A stretch of 64,000 bases of DNA from Narthecium ossifragum. Lineage: Eukaryota > Streptophyta > Magnoliopsida > Dioscoreales > Nartheciaceae. The position numbers and the translations under genes are program-made. Shown here in pieces: positions 10,801 to 23,139 of the stretch (positions are counted from its first letter, which is position 1; each line of letters opens with the position of its first letter). Location: positions 14,564,061 through 14,628,060 of the forward strand of contig OY986967.1 of assembly GCA_963920575.1 (NCBI GenBank), in the 5' to 3' direction. The notes beneath the pieces are model-generated. The model did no database searches, had not been told where the DNA came from, and saw only the letters and a list, made by a program, of their open reading frames with translations.

Positions 10801-11483
10801 TCGATAACTGCTTGTTCGATGCTAACTCGATTTATTTAGAGCCGATAATGAGCAAGGGTTGGCTCGATCAATATCGGCTCGATCAACTCAATTTATTTAT
10901 TGGCTCTATATAAATAAGGAAAAAGTACATATTTTATATATTCATCTATTTATATTTTTCTCTAAATTTTCTATATAACTGAGTTCTTAGTCATTGATAT
11001 TGAGATTAACGACAAACATCTCTTACTGATTCTAGTATAAAAAACTAAGATATTAGTCGTTGATCTTGAGATCATGACCGACCAAGATCTATTATTACTC
11101 TTGCCGTAATTAACTAAAGCTGTAATCTCAGCCATTGATCTTTAGATCAACGATCATGATATCTCTCCAATCCTACTATAAATAGCAACAGGCCTTAGGT
11201 TTTCACCCACAGCCGCCTCTCCCTCAACTCCTGATCTCTCTCTCTCCCCCTCCCTCGTTGACGCTCTGGCTGCCTCTCCCGCCGGTGCCATCCAGTCCTT
11301 CTCACCGGTCTCAATCGCTCGCCGGTGTCGCCTCCGACTTCGCCCGGAATCCCCCTTCATCCCCATGTGCAATGCCGGTTTGGGGGAGGGGGGTGGGTGG
11401 GTTTCGTACTCTTGAAGGAGTGGTGTAGGAGAGGAGATGTGGGGAAGGGGAGTAGGAGGAGGAGGAGGAGAGGAGGGGGTGGT
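10801..11483 (-). other. Helitron interior with a promoter-like segment
   Basis: AT-rich sequence with repeated GATCTTGAGATC-like phrases (about 11000-11160). It is followed by a TATA-like box (TATAAATAG near 11178) and a pyrimidine-rich, CCGCC-containing stretch resembling a plant 5' UTR and start region. The segment 11218-11340 is repeated in diverged form at about 12985-13070. A captured promoter or first exon is possible, but no gene is recognisable. Confidence 0.4.
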
Positions 11484-12924
11484 TGATAAGTCACTAATTA
11501 TTCATAATTAAACCCCTTAAATTACCTTTGTTAGGCCTAAAGTAGTTGTATTTAATAGTTTGTTAGTTGATTTCAGGTTTAATCATGATTTGAGAAGAAA
11601 TATAAGAATTTCGACAAAAAGGATGAATTTATGTGATAAAGATTGCTTCGTCTACTGTGAGGAGAATATTCTCTATATATTCTGTATAAGTCCAAATATT
11701 CTGGAAATTTAATACTTGATAGAAGACTTCAAGACCTACAACGTTCATGTTGGAAATTTTTCTAGATACCAGATGGATTAATACCAGTTTTGAAGAAAAA
11801 GATATATAGCTGCTGGAAAACTGGTCCATCGATGTTCAGGAGAATATTCGCCAAATATTCCAGATAAGTCCAAATAATATCAAATCTTTGGGACAGAAAA
11901 GAAGGCTTCCTAATCTACATCTTTCATGTTGAGCACATTCCCAAATTCCGAACGGGTTGAACCCAGTCACGACCGGAAGAGGCTGTCAGAATTAAACCAG
12001 GAAATCCAAGTTGCACTAGAGGTCCAACTCAACCCATAACCCTAATTCCGGGAATACACCTATAAGAAGGTGTTGGCTGGTCGAAGATAAGTATCTTTTT
12101 GACAATCTATGGAGGAGGAAGAAGAAGAAGGAGAGGATATGGATGGTGACAACTTCTTATTCCTACCCGATGGCTTTCATTCAAAAGATGAGTTGCTAAT
12201 TATTGTACTTAGGATTATTCATGAAACCCTAGTGTAGTTTTGGTTTTTCTTTAGTTGGATTCTTGTGAACTTCTCGATGCATGATCTCATGAATATGGTT
12301 TTATTGTTAATAGAGTTGAAGGAACACAGTTCCCTTGACATACTTTCAATCCTACATGATTTTCTGTGATTGATTGTAGAGATTTATGATATGGTTTTCA
12401 TGAAGTTATTGGTTTGCCTTTGAGATAAGCTATGCTACGCGAAGATAGGTTGTGCCAAGGTCATTAGGAGTAGTATAATTTAATGTAATCGTTGGACCAA
12501 AGACAATCTATGCCAAGCAAATATAGGTTATGCCGTTGGGAACATTAACTTTCTTTTAGGGATTCATGTGAGCTTGTAGCCAAATGATCCATAATGTTGA
12601 GAGAAGGGAACAAGATGATAACTAGAGAAGACTAATAATGAAACTAGGGCGGATTGAGTAATTCCTAAGTAACTACTCCTTTGATTCGAAATAATCAACC
12701 TTTTATCTCTTTTATTTATTAGTTTAGATAACTTTATTCTATCTTTGATTCTTTTCTTTAGTTTTAGGGTTTTGAGAATTGATTTCAGTTTCCAACGCTT
12801 TCCCTGTATATCGACTCCCGACTTCACCGCTATTCTACCGAGTAGTGTAGTGATTGAATAAGAATTATAAATTTAATATTTGATTGAGTTTGCAATGTTT
12901 TAATGTCGCGTTTGTAAGCGATCA
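11484..12924 (+). mobile_element. Solo LTR (TGATAAGTCACT family) inside the Helitron
   Basis: It begins TGATAAGTCACTAATTATTC and ends AAGCGATCA, 1441 bp, flanked by a perfect 5-bp duplication GTGGT (11479-11483 and 12925-12929). It is the same broad LTR family as those of B1, C, D and the solo at 59283. No internal sequence is present, so it is a product of LTR-LTR recombination. Confidence 0.92.
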
Positions 12925-12929
12925 GTGGT

Positions 12930-13333
12930 GGAGCTACTGGGAGGGAGAGACGGGGGCATCTGGTCGAGGGTATCGCTGATCTTTGTCTCTCCCTCCCCCG
13001 TTGATGCTCCAGGTGCCTCTCCCGCCGGCGCCATCCAGGGCTTCTCACCGGTCCCGATCGCTAGCTGGCGTGGGGAGAGGGAACAGAGGGTGAGAGAGGG
13101 GGATGACTGACGGCGTGGGGAGGGAATAGAACAAAGAGTGAGAGAGGGGGGTGACCGACGGTGTGGGAAGAGGGCACAGAACAGAGAGTGAGAGAGGCGG
13201 GTGGCTGACGACATGGGGAGAGGGAGTAGAACAGTGAGTGAGAGAGGGGGATGGCTGACGGCGTGGGGAGAGGGAATAGAGAGTGAGAGAGGGGGATGGC
13301 CGACGGAGAGCTCCACTCGTGGCTGGTTGCCCG

Positions 13334-13369
<36 letters not shown>

Positions 13370-13769
13370 GTTTAGCTAGTATTAGCTGGGGTGAGGGGGG
13401 TAGGGGTGGGTGGGATGAGTCATCGGTGCACTCTCTCTCTCTCTAGTTGCCGACGAACACGATGGCAATGGGGAGGAGGTTGGAGGCGGCCCAAGAGCTA
13501 GCGGATGGGGCGTCTTTCTCTCTCCTGTTTAGCTGGTATTAGGTGTGGGGGGGATGGGATGAGTCATCTGTGCTCTCTCTCTCTCTCTCGTTGTTGAAGG
13601 ACACAATGGCGATGGGGGAGGTTATGAGGGTGGGGATGTATCCATTCGCGGCACCAACGACGATGGAGATGTTTGACCCGGAGAGGGGGGAGAGCATGGC
13701 TGGACTGGAGAAGCCTGACCATCGACTGGAGAAGCCACCTCTCCCCACGCCTTTCAGCCATCCCCCCCG

Positions 13770-13800
<31 letters not shown>

Positions 13801-13851
13801 TTCTTTTTAGCTGGTATTAGGTGTGGGGGGGGGGGATGGGATGAGTCATCG

Positions 13852-13890
<39 letters not shown>

Positions 13891-14062
13891 GTTGAAGGAC
13901 ATGATGGCGATGGGGGAGGTTGGAGGTGGCCCAGGAGCTGGCGGAGGCTGTGAGGGTGGGGATGTATCCATTGGCGGCACCAACGACGATGGAGATGTTC
14001 GAGTTGGAGAGGGAGGAGAGCATGGCCGGACTGGGGAAGCCTCACCATCGACTGGAGAAGCC

Positions 14063-14096
<34 letters not shown>

Positions 14097-14350
14097 GCCG
14101 ACGGACACGATGATGTTGGAGGTTGGAGGCTGCCCAGGAGCTGGCGGAGGCTACGAGGGTGGGGATGTCTCCATTGGCGGCGCCAACGACGATGGAGATG
14201 TTCTAGCCGGAGAGGGCGGAGAGCATGGCCGGACTGAAGAAGCCTCTTCGTCGTCTGGAGAAGCCACCTCTTCCCTCTTCCCTCTTCTCCACCTCCTCCC
14301 TCTCCCTCCCTCTCTCTCTCTCCATTCTCTTCTCTTTCCTGTAAGGTAGT
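12930..14350. repeat. Degenerate tandem repeats with (CT)n microsatellites in the Helitron
   Basis: 12930-13330 holds repeated phrases of GAGAGAGGGGGATGGCTGACGG type. From 13330 there are several (CT)n runs (about 13336-13368, 13569-13590, 13770-13802, 13856-13888, 14066-14094). Between them lie related GC-rich blocks containing ACGACGATGGAGATGTT: 13590-13760, 13890-14065, 14095-14275, plus a partial copy near 13450-13510. Long ORFs here on both strands are artefacts of this low complexity. Confidence 0.8.
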
Positions 14351-14538
14351 GAGGTGAGAGAGTTTGTAAGGCAGTGAGGGGAGAGAGTGCTGTGAAATTT
14401 TTGGAGGGAAAATTTGGTGGGAATCTTGAGGTTGTAGATGAAATCACAGCTATTGGATGTTTGTGGTGATAAATCTGGACCGCTCTTTATGTCTTATAGT
14501 TGTGACATTTCAAAAACTGTTCTGCCTTATATAATAGA
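14351..14538 (-). other. Helitron 5' terminal region
   Basis: Unique sequence ending at the Helitron 5' terminus (minus-strand TCTATTATATAAGG). No gene seen. Confidence 0.6.
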
Positions 14539-14577
14539 TATTTAGAAAGCCATTGACCAAATGAAGAAAGGCAAGAG

Positions 14578-14711
14578 AAACATCGGCCATGGGCGATGAT
14601 GATCTCTACACAAAAGAAGCATCGGCCATGGGCGATGATGTTCTATACACAAAAGAAACATCATCCATGAGCGATGATGATTTGTACACAAAAGAAGCAT
14701 CGGGCATGAAG
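14578..14711 (+). repeat. 39-bp tandem repeat, about 3.4 copies
   Basis: Units start CATCGGCCATGGGCGATGAT at 14581 and 14620, CATCATCCATGAGC at 14659 and CATCGGGCATGAAG at 14698. The spacing is 39 bp. They lie in the U3 part of the Tat LTR, a usual place for repeats that act as enhancers. Confidence 0.85.
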
Positions 14712-14929
14712 AATGACATGGCAATAAAGAAAGATCATCGACCAAAATTAGGACCTGACAACACAACGAAAGCTCATTAGCCAGATGCAATCGTCATCGA
14801 TCAAACTGTGACGTGGAGAAAATGTGGAAACATCAGAGAATGTGAGACACACGGCTCATCGAGAGTGAAAGATGGAAGATAGTGGAGAACGTGCTGAGCG
14901 GGAGTTAGCAGATGGTTTAACCGCTTAAG

Positions 14930-14938
14930 TATAAATAG
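14930..14938 (+). promoter_or_regulatory. Probable Tat LTR TATA box
   Basis: TATAAATAG, about 600 bp before the LTR end and downstream of the 39-bp repeats. This is a consistent position for the LTR promoter. Confidence 0.55.
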
Positions 14939-15539
14939 TCTTCTCTTTCACTATGTAATCTCTCTCGCAAACTAAATCCAAAGCGTACGAGCTTGATGTT
15001 TTCTTTCAATATGTTTCTTATTCATGTAAGTTACTTTATTTAATGAAATGAGTACGTTCCTTTTAATCTTTATTCTTTCTCTTCGCATAAAGTAGTTGTT
15101 ATTACTGTTCTTAGGTAATTCCCATAGGATTAGATCTTTATGATGCTTTGTTTATTGTTTTCTTTAGATTAGTTTAATTTAAAAACTTTAGTATTTTAAT
15201 CTAGATTAGTTTTAACAGTATGTTTAAATTCATCTTTTCCTTGATTTAGTAATTTAGGATGATCTTTACTGCTTTCTAGATTAACTTAGCAGTTTTTAGA
15301 TAATTTTTCTGTTTTCAATAGATTAATTTAAGCTTAAATTAGATTTAATCTAAATAACTAGGCTTTATTAAATAATTAAATTAGGTTCAATCTAGGTTTC
15401 TGTTTAACTTGACACCTCTGTTCGGACTAAGTTCGAAGGAGTTGATCCATATCATAATCATTTGATCTGTAAAGTGTTAGCTAATTTTGACATTGACTAT
15501 TTGACCGATCGATGGTTAAATTTCCACGCTAACATTTTT

Positions 15540-15558
15540 TGACACACCTGGTGGGACC
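15540..15558 (+). promoter_or_regulatory. Primer-binding-site region of the Tat element
   Basis: TGACACACCTGGTGGGACC lies six bases after the LTR end. It resembles the TGGCACGCCCAGTGGGACC-type site of Tat-like plant elements with several C-to-T-like changes. I cannot assign the primer tRNA with confidence. Confidence 0.5.
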
Positions 15559-15573
15559 CTGTGTCAAGTTTTT

Positions 15574-17886
15574 GTGGAAATTGGTCAAGTTGGACTAGAC
15601 GGAATGGTCATCACTCGTACTAGACGAGACACTAGCAGTGGTGGTGGATACACTGATCACGGCGATGGCCCACCTGTTATAAATGTTAGTGGAAATGAAC
15701 AAGTTAACACACCACCCTTAGAAGAACCATATGTAGAATATCGTGAAAGGGTGGTTTATCGCTCTGTGGAGCAGGGAAATAAATCGACCAAAGATGGTCC
15801 AGAGTATGAAGTTATAACTTCTAGGACTGCCCATACTATGGTCGATGAAGCTTTGCATGCTAACAATCAACAAATGGCTAACTATATCGCCCTAGCTTTA
15901 AGGCCTTTCATAGACACCATGTAAAACATTATAAACACGACCTTGCCTCACACAAATCTTGGGCAAAACATTGTTAGGCCGACCATACCAGTTATTCCTA
16001 TTGGTCAAAATCCTACTCAAAATAATAGTATCGGTCATGTGTTTCAACCTAATACCATAATTGGGCCTGAAAACAATACTGGATTTGTTCTTTTGACCAA
16101 TCCATCGACTGGCCAAAAGGCAGTTGGTCAAAATAGCCAAATTGGTCAGAATAGTTCAAACTATCATCGGCCAATAGCGATTGGCAATGGACTAAGACTG
16201 ATAGTCATCGGTCAAACACATGGATCATATGCATCGCCATATCTACCACCTGTACAAGGTGATGTATTTACACCGACAGGGATATCAAATAATGGTGTAC
16301 CTCTTAATCCGGGGATACCAATTAATGGTGCACCTCCTAACAATCCAACTTATCCTGTTCCTCGAAATGGTCCAAATAATGGCCCCTTTAATGGCCAAAA
16401 TATCTTCCAAAACAGTAACATAGGTGGTCAAAATAATGGACCATGGAATGGCCAAAATAATTTTGGCCATGTAGGTGGGAAAAATCCTAGGCCGATGGGA
16501 AATAATTTCAATGGCCAGAGAATGGGTGATATCCCTTACCAAAATTATTATCGACCACATGATGGACCTCAATATAATGCTCGAACACCAAATGATCAAT
16601 ATGAATAAGTGTACAATAATCCTCTTTATAACCCAGTCGATGTTCTAAGAGAGCATGTGGCTGAGATATTACAAGAACAAATAGGTTTAGGATGATCAAC
16701 TACTCATCCAACTTATAGAAAACCTTATCTTGATTGGGTTGATTAGATGTATCCATTTCCTAGGAACTATAAAGTTCCAGAGTTCACTATGTTCTCTGGT
16801 GTAGACGATACGTCAACCATTGAACATATAGGGAAATTCTCCATGCAATGTGGAGAAGTGAACAATTATGTCAAACTAAGGTTATTCCCAAGCTCTTTGT
16901 TTGTAGGACCCTATTCATGGTTCATTAAATTTCCATCCAATTCTATACAGAATTGGCAGCAAATGGAACACGCTTTTCATTCACAATTTTATAAGACAGA
17001 ACCAGAAATCACAATGGCCGATTTAGCTCAATTGAGACAGAGGATAGATGAGGATGTGGAATCGTTCTTACAAAGGTTTAGGAGAGTGAGGAGTCGATGC
17101 TTTATCCCTTTACCAGAGAGGGAGTTTGTTAAAATCGCTCAAAGTGGATTAGCCTTTGAACTTAAGAAAAAATTCCAAGATAGAGATTTTATCGACCTCT
17201 TTCGAATGCAAACTAGCGCCATACGCTATTAGCAATTATTAAGAGAAGAGGATCAAATGAAATCGTCCTCATGAGGAACATATTATAAAGATTTGAACTA
17301 TGATGTTCATCAGGTTGAGGAAACTGGTCAAGAATGTCCATATATGGACGATGTTTGTTTGGCTAAGTTATTAAAAGGCCGACCATAAACTTGCAAGGCA
17401 CTTGCAAGGCTTGAGCGAGAGCTTCAGAGTAAGGAAGTAGCTACGGACGATAAACGTCAATTAAGAAAGTTTTAATTTGATATTTCAAACGCCGATCAAA
17501 TTTTTGATCAACTATTCATCGATAAACAAATCAAACTGACTAATGGACATGTTATCCCAAACCCTGATCAAAATAAGGGTAAAAGATATTGTAAATGGCA
17601 TAATGCTTCGTCTCATCACACTATCGGTTGTTTGATTTTTCGTAATGTCTTGCAAGATGCTATTGATTTTGGCAGGATCAGCTTTCTTGCTTAGGATAAG
17701 GGTACGCGGGTTTACACCGATCCCTTTCCAAAGAAAGTGGAAGCCGTGATGGTGTTAACTAATGTGGCAAACTTCAAATTGCCAAAGTTTAAGATTATGA
17801 ACGAAGAGGCCCAGGATGATGATCGTCCAGGAGGGTTCACAAGACTTGGCCAGAATAAGGGTAGGGGCCTATGGAGATGGGACAAC
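15574..17886 (+). pseudogene. gag: Tat-like gag (single frame with in-frame stops)
   Basis: Open segments 15574-15924, 15943-16608, 16747-17232 and 17737-17886 all lie in one frame. In order they give an N-terminal region, an Asn/Gly/Pro/Gln-rich spacer (about 15943-16600), a gag core (FPRNYKVPEFTMFSGVDD, SWFIKFP, MEHAFHSQFY, ESFLQRFRRVRSRC), and a Cys/His stretch (RYCKWHNASSHHTIGC). Stops at about 15922, 16606, 16693, 16744, 17230, 17271, 17474 and 17692 mostly look like CAA/CAG/CGA changed to TAA/TAG/TGA. Translation would run into the insertion at 17892 and resume at 35159. Confidence 0.8.
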
Positions 17887-18518
17887 ACCTATGTCAGGCC
17901 CCGATCCAGAAAACCTATTCAAATCGAGGTGTGAGCCACCTAAACCTGTTAACATCATCATAGACACACAATTATATAATTGCACGAATTTAAACAATTT
18001 GGTCCTCCAATTCATAAAAAAAATCAACAGAGTCTCCTTTATAATTATAGCACAAGAAACCTATACATTTTACAAGTTCAACTTGAACAATGACACAATT
18101 GTAAATAACTTATTATTACATTTCTCAAATGTCTACATTAGAGAATATTACAAATTTTTTCTCGAATACACTGAACTAAGAATCATAAACTTATGTTCTC
18201 AAATACATCATATTATACATCAATTTATACATCATTGATTAAATTTGTAAATTAATCATAGAATAACTCCTCGAAGCTCCAAGTCCTCGATCACCTTAAA
18301 ATATCGCGCCATCTTCTAGAAGAACACTTGAAAGAAGGAACTGCATCGCCGATGCAGCCCAGGTAGGGTGAGCGATAATGTCCAGTAGGGTTCTACTCTA
18401 TGGCACTCTCAAGGAATAGGTAAACTGCATCCGTATTGTCCTTCATCCCAAGTCTAAGGTGTCATTGGAGGCATCATAGCTCGTCGATCCAGAATGGGCC
18501 CTTAAATAGGATCACCCT

Positions 18519-21280
18519 TGTGAGGACCTGTCCCTCTATTCCTGTAGCCCGTTGTTAACTACAAGGACAATTTGGTAAATTGTGCATTGTCGGTTAATTT
18601 CTCACCCGCGTGTGCTGTGAACCTCTGATGGATGGTTGTGTTTGACTAGATCCGTTTAGGAGGTTTTTGACCTGTGGATCGATCCAACCAGTCTTGGATC
18701 GATCCAGCCAGTCTTGGATCGATACAGCCAGTCTTGGATCGATCGGACTTGGTGTGTTGGATCGATCGAGCTTGGTGTCTTGGATCGATCGGACTCGGAG
18801 TTGGATCGATCGAACTCAGAGTGGGATCGATCGAACTCGGAGTTGGATCGATCGGACACTGTGGGATTGTCGGTGGAGTTGCGAGGACGACCGTCGTGGC
18901 CGTCTCTCTCCGCTGTCAGGGGAGAGGAGACTTTCTCTCCTTTGCTCCCCCTTTTCCCTGGCCTTCCCGGCTTTCCCCTTCTCTTTTCTTCCTCTCCTTC
19001 TCCTGCTTCTTCTTCCTTCCTTCTCTTTTTCCCGCGGAGCTCTGTTTCTTCCTCCGTTCTTCCCGGCTGCCACCTTCTTCTTCGCCATTCTTCCTCATCC
19101 GGCTACCATTTTGGGTGTTCCAAAGCTCGTTGGATCCGTGGCGGCGTGAGAAAGATCCCTGGCATGGTTTAGTTGCTTGTTTAGCGGCCGTTTAGCGGGG
19201 AATCCGAGGATTAGCGTTGCCGGTAGGTGTTCTACCTACGTGACTTGTTTAATGGGTTTCTCTTAGTCTAGACGTTAGATCTTGCTGTTCTTTGTGTTAT
19301 TGGATTCCTCTTGCTTATTAGAATTTCTGGTATAAGTTTCATAAGCTTTAGTTGAGATTTTAGTAGGATTTATGCATGTTTAATCTCAGATTTTCCGGTT
19401 TCTGCTGTTCTTGAAGAATAGCCAGCTTGCGGCGAGTTCTTCGATCAGTACGTGCATGTTCTTGGGTTATGATGAACATAAGAGTTTTAGATCTTTGCGT
19501 TATCTCTCCAACCCAACTGATATCATAATTTTTCGATTTTCCTACGATTTGTTATGAATTTATTACTGGAGGGCTGCGTTGCAGCAAGTAACTGGTAAGT
19601 TAGTTTGATTAGCGGTTTTGATTAGTATTTTTCCATTAATCTAGCCGTTGGATGATTCTATATTTTGGGTATGTTGATTCATGCATATAGATGTACTGGA
19701 GACTAGGTTGGATCTCGAATCGGTCGTCGGTTGAATGTTGGATCGACGGATCAACTAGCTGCTGTGTAGAGAATGGTTTCTTGTTCTTGGGTTTTCCGAG
19801 CTGGATCGATCGGACTTGCGAGTCCGATCGATTGGACTACTAAGTAGGATCAATCCATGCAAGTTGGATTGATCGGACTGCAAGTAGGATCGATCTATGT
19901 AAGTTGGATCGATCGGACTTCAGGTAGGATCCATCCATGGGTATGTTGGATCGATCCAAGTTGCACCCAAGATGGCCTGTTCACTGAGGGCTGTCGGATT
20001 GATCTATGGGTATGTTTGGATCGATCCATGGGTATGTTTGGATCAATCCAGGGTTTCCAGGAACAGTGCCTGAGGGTAGCAAAGAATGGCATGTTGGATT
20101 GATCGGACTGCAAGTAGGATCGATCTATGTAAGTTGGATCGATCGAACTTCAGGTAGGATCCATCCATGGGTATGTTGGATCGATCCAGGTTGCACCCAA
20201 GATGGCCTGTTCACTGAGGGCTGTCGGATCGATCCATGGGTATGTTTGGATCGATCCATGGGTATGTTTGGATCGATCCAGGGTTTCCAGGAACAGTGCC
20301 TGAGGGTAGCAAAGAATGGCATGTTAGTGATATTGCTATAAACTGTTGTTTGTTACCATTTTGTGGTTGAACCAGGAGTGTGATGACTCCCGGGGTTGTG
20401 TAGAATAAATGGGCTGGTTGTATGCCTTTATCGCTTTGTGGTTAACCGAGGGAGTCATGAACCCTCGAGAATGTTTAGTATAAATGGGCCAAAGTATGTG
20501 CCCTTGATTTGTTGTTTGTTTATACTGTTGCATGCATTGTTGATTGTGTATTAGATACCTACGGTTTGAGTGTAGTGCTGTTAGTCTGCTGTTTGGGGTA
20601 GTGTTAGTTCTGTTGCTTGGAGTGTTGAGAGTTGGTTGTCATAACCACGGTTGTTCCGCCAAGTGTGGAGGTCCCGCTTGGAGAAGGGTGTCCTACTGGT
20701 ATCTTCATGTCCACCCTGTGTCAGGAATGTCTGAGAAGGTCCACCCTAGGCAGTGGCTGTCGGAGACGTACTTTGGACAGGTACCCTTCGGGTTATTGAC
20801 GGGATTTATGGAGTCCTTGGCAGGCCTCAGTACTTGGCACAGAGCTAGTTCAGTTGTAGTTTCCCTTTCCTTGTGTGTGTCGTAGAGTAGAACCCTACTG
20901 AGCTTAGTGCTCACTCCTACCCAGGTGGCGTTTGCAGGTGCAGGTACCAGCTCTCCTGCAGTGGGCCCAAGTTGCTCGTCCTGCGGTGGCCCGTTGACGT
21001 CGGGACATGTTTGAGGGCCAGGATGGTTTCTGCTGTGCTTTTCAGGAGACTACTGATGATGTGACTTTTGAGTTTTATACATCTTTTGTATTCGAGGACT
21101 GTTTATGTAAATCTTAATGTAACTCTGTTTTATATATAGTTTTGTAATAATAGGAGTTGTTAGATTTACTTCTGTCCTCTGACTGCTTGTTGTAACTGTT
21201 TCCGCCAGTTGTTGTTAGCAGATGTAGGAACCCCCCCTCGTGTCCCGGTCCGGATGGGTTTTCTGGGCTGGAGCGCGACA
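18519..21280 (+). mobile_element. Solo gypsy LTR (2.76 kb)
   Basis: It begins TGTGAGGACCTGTCCCTC and ends GGAGCGCGACA, flanked by a perfect 5-bp duplication ACCCT (18514-18518 and 21281-21285). It contains GATCGATC clusters (18676-18860 and 19800-20290), a pyrimidine-rich tract (about 18950-19030) and a 230-bp tandem duplication (19871-20330). It is inserted in opposite orientation into an older LTR of the same superfamily. Confidence 0.92.
19871..20330 (+). repeat. 230-bp tandem duplication inside the solo gypsy LTR
   Basis: GATCGGACTGCAAGTAGGAT occurs at 19871 and 20101, and the units are nearly identical throughout. Each contains several GATCGATC or near-GATCGATC boxes. The similarity implies a recent duplication. 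Confidence 0.85.
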
Positions 21281-21698
21281 ACCCTTACCCAAGTGGCGAA
21301 ACAAGGAGGACGGCCAACACGAGCCCAGACCCAGGATCGGTGCATCGCCGCTGCACTCACTGCCGGAGCTCTGACCGTACACCACCCCATGTACGGGGAC
21401 ACAAGTCATGGTCATCGATATCCACTCTTAGGCCCTTGGGAGAAAGAGATAATACAACCTCTATTCCTTGATATCACAATTCAAATGAGTATAACTAGGT
21501 AGCAACCTCGATCAACACAAGATCATAACCACACAATCTCACCCTAGTTCTCAACTAACCAAACCCCGGTCCTAGGGCTAGATCCGGGCTACCCAAGACC
21601 CCCGGATCGGCGATCAAACCCATCGCCCGCACCTAGCCTTAATGCTTCTAGTGCATACAACATGCATGAACCTATTCAAGTAACTAAGCCTAGGTGTC

Positions 21699-23139
21699 TG
21701 ATGAGTCACTAAATATTTGTAATTAAACCCCTTAAATTACCTTTCTTAGGCCTAGAGTAGTTGTATTTAATTTTTTGTTAGTTGATTTCAAATTTAATCA
21801 TGATTTGGGAAGAAATACAAGACATTCGGCTAAAAGGATGAATTTAGGTGATAAAGACTACTTCATCACCTGTCAGGCGAATATTCTTTATAAATTCTGT
21901 ATAAGTCCAAATATTCTTAAAATTTAGTACGTAGTTGAAGACTTCAAGAGGTACAACATTTATGTTGGACATTTTGCGAGAATCCTGATGGATTAATACC
22001 AAGTTCGAAGACGATAAAGATATATAGCTGCTGAAAAACTGGTCCGTCGACGTTCAGAAGAATATTCTCCAAATATTCTATATATGTCTGAATATTATGA
22101 AATATTCTGGATATGATAGAGGACTTTCTAATATACAACTTTCATGTTAGAGAAGGTTTCCATTTCCAGCTAGATTGGACTCCGTTGCGATCGGAGTAAG
22201 GCTGCCAGAATTAAATCATAAAATCCGAATTGTAATTGAAGTCAAACTCAACTCAAACTCTAATTTCGGGAGTTCTCCTATAAATAGGGTTATTGATCCG
22301 AAAATAATCATCTTTTTGACAATCTTTGGCGAAGGAAGAAGAAGACGGCGAGGATGCGGATGGTGACAGCTTCGTATTCCAAGCCAATGGCGTTCATCCA
22401 AAAGATGAGTTGCTAATTATTGTACTTAGGATTATTCATGAAACCCTAGTGTAGTTTTCGTTTTTCTTTAGTTGGATTCTTGTGAACTTCTCGATGCATG
22501 ATATCATGAATATGATTTTATTGTTAATAGAGTTGAAGGAATAGAGTTCCCTTGACGTACTTTCAGTCGTACATGATTTCTGTGGTTGATTGTAGAGATT
22601 TATGAGACGATTTTCAAAAAGTTATTGGTTTGCCTTTGAGCTAAGCTATGATATGCGAAGATAGGTTGTGCCAAGGTCATTAGCAGTAGTATAATTTAAG
22701 GTAATCGTAGGACCAAAGACAATCTATGTCAAGCAAAGATAGGTTATGCCGTTGGGAACATTAACTTTATTTTAGGGATTCATGTGAGGTTGTAGCCATA
22801 TGATCCATAATGTTGAGACAAGGGAACAAGATAATAACTAGAGAAGACTAATAATGAAATTAGGGCGGATTGAGTAATTCCTAAGTAACTACTCCATTGA
22901 TTCGAATTGATCAACCTTTTATTTCTTTTCTTTATTAGTTTAGATAACTCTATTCTATCTTTGATTCTTTTCTTTAGTTTTAGGGTTTCGAGAATTGATT
23001 TCAGTTTCCAACGTTTTCCTTGTGGATCGATTCTCGACTTCACCGCTATTTCTACCTAGTCGTGTAGTGATTGAATTAGGATTATAAATTTAATATTTGA
23101 TTCAGTTTGCAACGTTTTAACGACACGTTCGCGAGCTAT
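21699..23139 (+). mobile_element. B1 5' LTR
   Basis: Begins TGATGAGTCACTAAATATT and ends GCGAGCTAT where relatives have GCGATCA, so its terminus is mutated. It shares with the other LTRs the TGATCCATAATGTTGAGA phrase and the CCTTGTGGATCGATTC stretch near its end. Confidence 0.85.

Larger units (their letters stand above)
7200..14538 (-). mobile_element. Non-autonomous Helitron (minus strand)
   Basis: Read on the minus strand it starts TCTATTATATAAGG and ends with the hairpin CCGTG-TCGTAGG-CACGG, six to seven bases, then CTAG. It is flanked by host A on its 5' side and T on its 3' side. That matches the plant Helitron rule: 5' TC, 3' hairpin plus CTRR, insertion between A and T. No Rep/helicase ORF is present, so it is non-autonomous. 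It contains a Pack-MULE, a solo LTR and CT-rich tandem repeats. Removing the two nested elements and their target duplications leaves about 2.76 kb. Confidence 0.8.
14539..15534 (+). mobile_element. Tat 5' LTR, second part
   Basis: Continues the LTR begun at 7099. It includes 39-bp tandem repeats (14578-14711), a TATA box with downstream transcribed region, and ends ...CGCTAACA immediately before a primer-site-like sequence and gag. It is AT-rich from about 15000 to 15400. Confidence 0.7.

Noticed and set aside
13539..14108. Long ORFs on both strands near the CT repeats
   Set aside because: Ser/Leu or Arg/Glu runs come from (CT)n and GC-rich tandem repeats; no domain.
7192..14534. TTATATAA on both sides of the Helitron read as an 8-bp target duplication (hAT-like)
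   Set aside because: The right copy lies inside the Helitron 5' end, there are no terminal inverted repeats, and the Helitron rules fit both ends.
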